Shown: one piece after another, positions 36,112-42,640 of the stretch | Position numbering within the stretch: the stretch's first letter is position 1 | Layout: each line of letters begins with the position of its first letter | Assembly: GCA_025363605.1 (NCBI GenBank) | Contig: JANYDO010000203.1 | Coordinates: 1 to 42,640, forward strand | DNA from: Candidatus Kapaibacterium sp. | GTDB taxonomy: Bacteria; Bacteroidota; Ignavibacteria; Kapaibacteriales; UBA4661 | Direction: 5' to 3' | DNA: 42,640 nt | Notes under the pieces: model-generated | The model's input: the letters and a program-made list of their open reading frames with translations, nothing else | Told to the model about the DNA's origin: nothing | Database searches by the model: none | Made by a program: the position numbers and the translations under genes

Positions 36112-38268
36112 ATGCGACCGATACGGTGTTCTTGTCTTCTTCTCGTCATAATGAGCATTTTTGCCCAGACGCTTACTGCGCAAAGTTCTGGTAAGTTGCT
36201 CTCTAAAATACCCCCGCCGCAGCCAGTCGTAGCCAATTTTCCTAAGGTTGAGGAATTTCGTTTGAGCAAGGGTCTGAAAACCTTGTGTATCGAAGACCCC
36301 GCTCAACAGCGTACGCTCGTGTATGTGCAGTGCGCAGGCGGTAGCGCTATGGATGCCGTCGGGAAGGAAGGTGCAAGCGCTGTTCTAGCTCAGGCACTCG
36401 CCGCTGCAGTGCAAGCCCGTACAAACGCCATCGCTACGACTGCTTTGCCCGATACTCAAACCGCCGACACCAATCGTATCGCAGTGGCGGCATTGAGCGG
36501 CAACGATGCTTTCTCGCTAAAAGTCTCACTGCCGTATAAAAAACTACAATCGGTCTTGGATATTCTTGGCAATGTTTTCTCTCGCCCTTCATTCCTCGCA
36601 CCGACGGCTGCTTCTGAAGTGAATGCGGCAGTGCAGCACGTTCTTATTGCGAACCAAGTTGCCGAAGGGAGCGCCCGTGCGCCTGAACGAGCGATTACAG
36701 CGATGGCAACCCGCATTACATATAGCTTCGAGCATCCCTATTCTCGCAGCGCAAGCGAAGAAAGTCTGCGCAGTCTGCGTCAAAATGACCTGCAAGCAGC
36801 ATATTCCATGCTCTGTATGCCGAATAATACCACGGTGGTTATCATTGGCAAAGCAACGAAAAAGTCTCTGCTTCCGATGCTCAAAAAATCCTTTGGTGCG
36901 TGGAAAAGCGGTGACGCGCCCTACATGACACGACCGCGCCCGCAGCCGATGGAACAAGGCATCTATTGGGTAGAGACTGCAAGGGCTACGCCAACACTTG
37001 CGTTTACATTCGAGGCTCCGCCGCGTAATGATATGGAGTATGACGCAACGCGGCTTGCCGCCAACCTGCTGGAAAGGCGCATCAATGCTGAATTGTCAAC
37101 GAAAGATTCTTCGCTTGCGGCAACCATCACGCTTTCGGATAATAAATATGCCAATGTGCTAGTTTGCCAGAAACGATTAGAAAGCACGTCGGGCAATGAT
37201 TCTGCAAGTAGCACTCATGCAGAGCGGCTTGCGGCTGTGCGTACGCTTCTCCACGATGCAGTAAAACGTTGTGCTGCTGAAGCGCCATCCGATGCGGAAA
37301 TGGCAGCAAGCAAAACTATCCTTTTAGAGCGCTACGCCTCGTCTTTACGACAACCCGAAGCGCTTGCTTCCTTGCTGCTCAGTGCCGATGCAAACGGTCT
37401 TTCGCTTAAAGAACTCCAAAACTACCCCAAACGTGTACTTGCGCTCACGCCTGAAGCCGTGCGCGTGGCTGCTGGTCGGTTGTCGCTGCCGGAGCCTCCG
37501 CCCGTGATTGTACTTGGTCGTAGCGCTCTTTTGCCCGATTTGCAGACATTGGGGAAGGTTTACCGTTATGCCGCTAACGGCGAACCGATAGTGATGATGG
37601 AAGACGCGGGCATCACGCTTGATAGCTTGCTTGCGCTTCATACGCAGGCTTTGGGTGGAGCGTTGGCTGTGCAGGGCGTTTCCTCACTTACAACGACCAC
37701 CGAAACGCAGCTATCGGTTATGGCGCAAAAATTTCCCGGAACGATTCTGACCAAGCAAAAAGTGCCCAATAAAATCACGCGAAAACTTGAGATTACAGCC
37801 ACGCAAATTGTGCAAGAGCTGTGGTGCGACGGCAAAGTGGCATTTGACAAAATTGAAATGATGGGGCAGGAGCAACCGCTAGCGCAGCGTTCGGCAAAAG
37901 AAACCGAAAGCGCCCTTTTCGATGCACAAATCTTTCCCGCACTGACGATGCAGTCTTGCGGATTTACGCCGGAATTACTTGGTAAACGTGACGGGTACTA
38001 CGTTGTCAAGGCATCAACGGAGAGCGGCACGGTGAAAATGCTGCTGTTTGACGGGACGACCCATTTGCTGGCTTCCATTGAAGAAATGCGCCAAACACCG
38101 CAAGGAATCATCAAATCGGTGCAGGAGTTTCGGGAATATGGAATCTTCGAGGGAATACGCCTGCCGACAACGATTGTTCTCAAAACCGGTCCCGGAACGC
38201 TTATCGGAAAAAGTACCTACCAAATCAATCTCCCCATCGCTGACGAACAATTTCAAGCTCCGCGTTGA
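36112..38268 (+). CDS. M16-like (insulinase-family) protein lacking the HxxEH zinc site
   Basis: 'GLKTLCIEDPAQQRTLVYVQCAGGSAMDAVGKEGASAVLAQAL', 'HPYSRSASEESLRSLRQNDLQAAYSMLCMPNNTTVVIIGKATKKSLLPMLKKSFGAWKSG'; no HxxEH. Confidence 0.85.
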   Translation: MRPIRCSCLLLVIMSIFAQTLTAQSSGKLLSKIPPPQPVVANFPKVEEFRLSKGLKTLCIEDPAQQRTLVYVQCAGGSAMDAVGKEGASAVLAQALAAAVQARTNAIATTALPDTQTADTNRIAVAALSGNDAFSLKVSLPYKKLQSVLDILGNVFSRPSFLAPTAASEVNAAVQHVLIANQVAEGSARAPERAITAMATRITYSFEHPYSRSASEESLRSLRQNDLQAAYSMLCMPNNTTVVIIGKATKKSLLPMLKKSFGAWKSGDAPYMTRPRPQPMEQGIYWVETARATPTLAFTFEAPPRNDMEYDATRLAANLLERRINAELSTKDSSLAATITLSDNKYANVLVCQKRLESTSGNDSASSTHAERLAAVRTLLHDAVKRCAAEAPSDAEMAASKTILLERYASSLRQPEALASLLLSADANGLSLKELQNYPKRVLALTPEAVRVAAGRLSLPEPPPVIVLGRSALLPDLQTLGKVYRYAANGEPIVMMEDAGITLDSLLALHTQALGGALAVQGVSSLTTTTETQLSVMAQKFPGTILTKQKVPNKITRKLEITATQIVQELWCDGKVAFDKIEMMGQEQPLAQRSAKETESALFDAQIFPALTMQSCGFTPELLGKRDGYYVVKASTESGTVKMLLFDGTTHLLASIEEMRQTPQGIIKSVQEFREYGIFEGIRLPTTIVLKTGPGTLIGKSTYQINLPIADEQFQAPR

Positions 38269-38286
38269 GACTCTTCACAAAACAAA

Positions 38287-38332
38287 AAACAGCGCATCAA
38301 GTCTGCTGAAAAGCAGTATTGATGCGCTGTTT
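38287..38332. terminator. Bidirectional composite hairpin terminator
   Basis: 14-bp perfect stem aaacagcgcatcaa...ttgatgcgctgttt with inner ctgct-gaaa-agcag. Confidence 0.85.
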
Positions 38333-38375
38333 AAAAGAATGAGGACACTCGAACGCGCTACGCAGCCGCCTCTCT

Positions 38376-38660
38376 TCAGCTGTCGCCTGTACTTTGAGTA
38401 AACAAAGCCAAGCGAAGTAGGCATCTGTCCTCGGTGTGCACTTCAACCAGATACACACCCGCTTTCAAATCGCTGCCTTAGAGTATGCCAAATGTGACAT
38501 TGCTCGGCAGCGTTCTTTTTCGTAAAAATTGCCTAGTGTTAGTGAAACACTCGCTACTAAAATACGGAATCTCCCACGCAAAAGATAGTGTACCCCCTGC
38601 AATCATTTTTGAGGGGTATGTCATGTTTTGAGTTTTGATGCGGTCTCCCAGCCTTCAAAA
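38376..38660 (-). pseudogene. Degenerate 3' end of a T9SS cargo gene (C-terminal sorting domain remnant)
   Basis: Reverse strand reads ...GGTLSFAWEIPYFSSECFTNTRQFLRKRTLPSNVTFGIL*GSDLKAGVYLVEVHTEDRCLLRLALFTQSTGDS*, with in-frame TAA (38478-38480) and an apparent frame change. Confidence 0.65.
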
Positions 38661-38752
38661 AAATATGAGTAATATGCTTTTCTTTTTGTTCGTGGAAGTC
38701 TGACGGTTCTCCGAATCGCTCCACTTTCGGCACGGAAATTGGAGATTCACTC

Positions 38753-38780
38753 TTTGTTTAGTCAAAAAAATGTATTTTTG
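38753..38780 (+). promoter_or_regulatory. Candidate Bacteroidota-type promoter (TTTG-N16-TAnnTTTG)
   Basis: TTTG at 38753-38756 and TATTTTTG at 38773-38780, 27 nt before ATG 38808; spacer slightly short. Confidence 0.3.
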
Positions 38781-38807
38781 TGTTTTGCTTTGAAACATTT
38801 CTTCACT

Positions 38808-41800
38808 ATGGCAGCAAAATTGCTGCGACGATGTTTCACTCTGCGACACATTCCCCCATCAACCGTATTCGCTGTATCCATGCTCCAGTACATACTTTCC
38901 TTTGGTCGCTCTTTGTATTGCTCCTTCCAACAATCTATTTCAAAGCCGCGTCTCCGCTTGCTTGTCTGCTTCCTTGCTTTGGCAGGTGTGTTTGTAGTGA
39001 ATTCGCAGGTAGCGCAGGCGGAATGCACACCAGTGATTGATAGAGTGCAAAATAGTATCAGCGGAGTTTTTGGTCCCGGTACGATTGCAAAAGGTGGCTC
39101 GGGATCAATTATGACAATCTATGGACAAAACTTGAATGTATCGGGCACAAGCGTTTTAATTAACGATATTGCTCAGACTAACGGTGTTACTATTGACCCA
39201 TCCGGTACAAAAATTAGTTTTGTGATAGGCGGTTGTTCAAACGGCTTTATTTATGTTGTTAATGGATGTGGTAGGGCACAATTTCCGATAGAATGTATCC
39301 CAGGCGTTGAAGCACCCGTGATTTATGATTTTACCCCAAAAATTATTTATGCTGGACGAACAAATCGTGTCGTGGTCACTGGTGGTGGCTTCCGTCCTGA
39401 AATCAGAGCTACTATTAACGGACAACCAGTGAATATCGTTGACCGTGTTCAAACGAATGACTTTACCATTGATCCGCCTGTTCCGCGCGATACGGTTATT
39501 TTAGAAGTGACAAATTGTCTGAATGGCAAAATTATTATCACAAACACCAGTCCTCAAGCCAGTGGTGGCGCAGATACCTCTGTTGATGCTATCCGATGCG
39601 TCCAGCCCGCTCAAGGCGCACCAAGCATTACCAGTTTCAGCCCAATTGAAGGCGGTCCCGGAACGCTCATCACCATTACTGGCGCAAACTTGCAAAATAT
39701 CGCTTCCGTAAGTGTAGGACGCTCTCCCGCGCAAGTAGTTTCTCAGAACCCGCTTATTATCAACATTGGCAATACAAGCAGAACAGGTATTATAGAAATC
39801 TCAACAATCGGCGGTGGATCTGCTGTTTCCAGAGATGTTTTTACGTTTATTCCTCGCCCCGTTATCACTTCCGTCGCGCCGAATATCATCGGACCCGGAA
39901 CGCCGGTGTATATTCGCGGAACAAATTTGCTTCGGGCAAGCGTGAATTTTGGCGGCGTGATACCGATTAACGTCATAAACGCCAGCGATACGCTACTGGT
40001 AGCCACTATCGGCACATCGGGAACGATTCAGAGCGTCTATCCGGCGCTTATACTCTCGCCCTTTGTGAGCAATATCCCAGTGAATCTTTCTGCGCCCGGT
40101 GGCTCAACCGTCGCACCCGAAACCATCGTTTTTGTGAACCAAGATTATGCTCGTCCGCGCGTAGCGCTGCGCTTGGGTAATGCCACAGGAGGCGCACGTA
40201 TCAATGTGGCAGACAAGACGCTTTTGCTGAATGAACGTCGCGCAACATTTTACCCTCCGGAAGCCCAGCAAAAGGGCGCTGTTTTGGTCGAGCGGCGCAA
40301 CTGGAACGTGAGCGTGGATGCGATTGTCAAGATTAGTTATTTCGACAGTAGCGGTGCGCCAATGCCATTTTTGCGCGGCATCACCGTAACCGATACGCGC
40401 CGCAACAATGAAAATTCGGATGTTCGTATGCCTGTGCCGCCTGTGGCTGTCAGTCAATTGCCATTTTTCCCGGCACGTGACATTGCTCCTATTAATGGCT
40501 TGTGGGGCGATCTATTGCCCGTGCGTGGCGGTGCGACGCTTGACACCTTGCGTTTCGGAGAGAGCGTCATTCCTATAAAAAGCGTACCAACGCTGTTTGA
40601 AGCAAATAGAGCCGACACTACGCCAATCAACGTCCGTGCGCGGTGGAGTGACCAACTTTACCCGAATAATCCCGAAGGCTTCTTGGCATCAGCACTGTCT
40701 ATTCCGGTTGGTCGACAGGGCAAGCGGCGAATGGTCGTGCAGCTTATGCCCTCTCCGGTCAGTCAATACGACATTGACACCGAAAATTCGATGGTCACAG
40801 TTGTTCTGGACGATCCGCTCTTGACCGCGCCTGAGGTCATCAATCCCGTCGCCGAGCGCCAAATGTTTGCCGGTAGTACCGATTCAGTCTTTATCGAAGC
40901 GGAACCGCTGGCAGGCAATACTGCGGTACGCCCCGCAGCAAATGGCGGTGTACTGCCCAAGGATATTTTCTACGATGACAATTATTTGCCATTAACCTAC
41001 ACCGTGCGCTCAAGCGACCCTACGCGCCTTAGCGTTAGTCTTGGCAAAGGTTCAGCAACGCTTGGTAGCAGACCGCTTGTGCGGTTTACGCTGCTTCCGG
41101 CTGCCATTTCGGGTTCAACAGTGGCGGTGATTATTACAGCGAATAATGGACTAGGCGGCATTGCTACGCATCAATTTGTCGTGCGCGTCCAGCAAGGTGC
41201 TCCGGTGGTTGCGAGCATCAATCCCGAAGCCGGACGCACGGGCACAAGCATCACGATTACGGGGCGTGATTTCGGCGCCACGCCGCGTGTGAGTTTTGTC
41301 AATGCAGCAGGAGGAACAATTGATGCAACGCCATCGGCAAGCAGCGACACACAAATCATGGTGCAAGTGCCAAACGGCGCAGAAACCGGACGTATTAGCG
41401 TGACAAACAGCATCGGCACGGGGCAATCACAAAATGATTTCATCATCGTCCGCACACCACAGATTACAGGCTTTTCCCCCGATTCAGCCCCACAAGGAAC
41501 AACTATCACCATTCTCGGCTCGAATTTCCGTGGCGCAAATCGCGTTACCTTCGGCGGTGTGGCAGCAGCAAGTGTGCAAGTCATCTCCGATACCGAAATT
41601 AGAGCAGTTATCGCCAGTGGTGGTGCAAGCGGCACGGTGCTTGTCGCAAACCCGCTTGATAGCGGTCGAGCGGCACAGCAGTTTGTATTCTTTCCGCCAC
41701 CAAGCATACAAAGTTTTACTCCCACCACCTCCGGCGCGGGTTCGACGCTCACACTCACGGGACTGAATTTTTCAGGAACGGGATTCTCTGCGCCCGATGC

Positions 41801-42640
41801 CGTGTTGATTGGCGGGCGCGTTGCCAGCTTTGCTGTCCTTTCTCCTACGCAAATGACCGTAACCGTGCCGGATTTCGGTATGACGACCGTACCGGACTTG
41901 GCGCTTGCCCTTCGTACTCGCGGCGGCACTACCACAGCCACGACGCGCTTTGTCTTTATTCCTTGCCCAAGTATTGATATGTTCACCCCCGCAAGTGGTA
42001 ATCCCCAAACGACGATGACGATTTCGGGAACAGGCTTGCAAGCAGTGACGGGTGTGAGCATTGGCGGTGTGCCCGTGCGGTTGTGGTCGCTGCAATCTCC
42101 CACACGCATTGTCGTGACGGTGGGCAGCGTGGAAAGCGGCGAAGTACAAATAATAGCCGGAGCCTGCACCATTACTGCTCCGGGACGCTTCACGTATCAA
42201 GCCCCAGCCCGTGCATTACTCATCCAACCATCACGTTTTACGAAAATTTTTCCGGGCGACACCCAGCAAGGCACAATCACGCTTATTAACCAAGGCGCGG
42301 CAACGCTCAGTGTAGGATTAGCGCTTCAGGCGCAAACAGAAGAAAATTTCCGCTTGGGAACACCGAACACATTTACACTGCGCCGCAACGAATCCACACA
42401 AGCAACCGTCACGTTTGCACCCCGCACAAGCGGTACAAAATCAGCAACCCTAAGCGCAAGCATACAAGGCGCAAGCGGCACGATAGACACGCTGCTCATC
42501 GCATCGGCAGGCGTATGGCAGGTTGCGGCGGTGAATTTCGATACCGTTCGCACGGGACGCTCAACGCTGCGTTCAGCGCTCATCATCAACCGCAACACAC
42601 AACCGACAAGCATAGATGCAGTGCGGCTTCCCAGCGACGG
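38808..42640 (+). CDS. Very large secreted IPT/TIG-repeat protein with ASH-like module (3' truncated by window edge; missing from ORF track)
   Basis: Single open frame from ATG 38808 (alternative ATG 38880) to window end; signal 'LRLLVCFLALAGVFVVNSQVAQA'; repeats such as 'PSITSFSPIEGGPGTLITITGANL', 'PVITSVAPNIIGPGTPVYIRGTNL', 'PQITGFSPDSAPQGTTITILGSNF'; end shows 'FPGDTQQGTITLINQGAATLSVGLAL..VTFAPRTSG'. Confidence 0.9.
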   Translation, partial: MAAKLLRRCFTLRHIPPSTVFAVSMLQYILSFGRSLYCSFQQSISKPRLRLLVCFLALAGVFVVNSQVAQAECTPVIDRVQNSISGVFGPGTIAKGGSGSIMTIYGQNLNVSGTSVLINDIAQTNGVTIDPSGTKISFVIGGCSNGFIYVVNGCGRAQFPIECIPGVEAPVIYDFTPKIIYAGRTNRVVVTGGGFRPEIRATINGQPVNIVDRVQTNDFTIDPPVPRDTVILEVTNCLNGKIIITNTSPQASGGADTSVDAIRCVQPAQGAPSITSFSPIEGGPGTLITITGANLQNIASVSVGRSPAQVVSQNPLIINIGNTSRTGIIEISTIGGGSAVSRDVFTFIPRPVITSVAPNIIGPGTPVYIRGTNLLRASVNFGGVIPINVINASDTLLVATIGTSGTIQSVYPALILSPFVSNIPVNLSAPGGSTVAPETIVFVNQDYARPRVALRLGNATGGARINVADKTLLLNERRATFYPPEAQQKGAVLVERRNWNVSVDAIVKISYFDSSGAPMPFLRGITVTDTRRNNENSDVRMPVPPVAVSQLPFFPARDIAPINGLWGDLLPVRGGATLDTLRFGESVIPIKSVPTLFEANRADTTPINVRARWSDQLYPNNPEGFLASALSIPVGRQGKRRMVVQLMPSPVSQYDIDTENSMVTVVLDDPLLTAPEVINPVAERQMFAGSTDSVFIEAEPLAGNTAVRPAANGGVLPKDIFYDDNYLPLTYTVRSSDPTRLSVSLGKGSATLGSRPLVRFTLLPAAISGSTVAVIITANNGLGGIATHQFVVRVQQGAPVVASINPEAGRTGTSITITGRDFGATPRVSFVNAAGGTIDATPSASSDTQIMVQVPNGAETGRISVTNSIGTGQSQNDFIIVRTPQITGFSPDSAPQGTTITILGSNFRGANRVTFGGVAAASVQVISDTEIRAVIASGGASGTVLVANPLDSGRAAQQFVFFPPPSIQSFTPTTSGAGSTLTLTGLNFSGTGFSAPDAVLIGGRVASFAVLSPTQMTVTVPDFGMTTVPDLALALRTRGGTTTATTRFVFIPCPSIDMFTPASGNPQTTMTISGTGLQAVTGVSIGGVPVRLWSLQSPTRIVVTVGSVESGEVQIIAGACTITAPGRFTYQAPARALLIQPSRFTKIFPGDTQQGTITLINQGAATLSVGLALQAQTEENFRLGTPNTFTLRRNESTQATVTFAPRTSGTKSATLSASIQGASGTIDTLLIASAGVWQVAAVNFDTVRTGRSTLRSALIINRNTQPTSIDAVRLPSD

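Noticed and set aside
41171-42193. 340-aa minus-strand ORF opposite the IPT repeats
   Set aside because: Antisense to the repeat protein; its Pro/Val repetition is the mirror of the IPT repeats.
1-42640. CRISPR arrays, rRNA/tRNA genes, prophage, integrases, known antiviral defence genes
   Set aside because: No regularly spaced direct repeats, no rRNA or cloverleaf sequence recognised, and no hallmark phage or defence motifs in any ORF; absence not confirmed computationally.

Overview
This 42.6 kb window looks like a chromosomal segment from a member of the FCB group. Lineage is inferred from type IX secretion (T9SS) C-terminal sorting domains, IPT/TIG and ASH-like secreted proteins, a DUF3667-type protein and a Bacteroidota-type C-terminal domain on a coiled-coil protein. 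Content is mostly housekeeping: glgP, rdgB, nadD, plsY-gpsA, ruvB/LytR_C/rsfS/thrB, miaE-like, HtrA-like protease, M48 protease, two hybrid-sensor-type histidine kinases without adjacent regulators, a transketolase C-terminal half, an M16-like protein lacking HxxEH, and a very long IPT/TIG-repeat protein running off the 3' end that is absent from the supplied ORF track. I see no CRISPR array, rRNA, recognisable tRNA, phage, transposase or known defence island. The most interesting material is: (1) several families of intergenic palindromic elements with covarying stems, two of which are inverted pairs of self-palindromic arms (REP/BIME/MITE-like); (2) a bacterial Popeye-domain-like membrane protein; (3) a degenerate T9SS cargo 3' end on the minus strand; (4) RsfS with a long histone-H1-like Lys/Ala tail; (5) a TPR plus sialate-O-acetylesterase fusion; (6) a possible eroded nucleotidyltransferase toxin-antitoxin locus; (7) a membrane protein with an internal duplication and an ATGA-coupled 47-aa micro-ORF. 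I did not find a clearly new multi-gene system. All assignments come from reading translated motifs; no database search was run.
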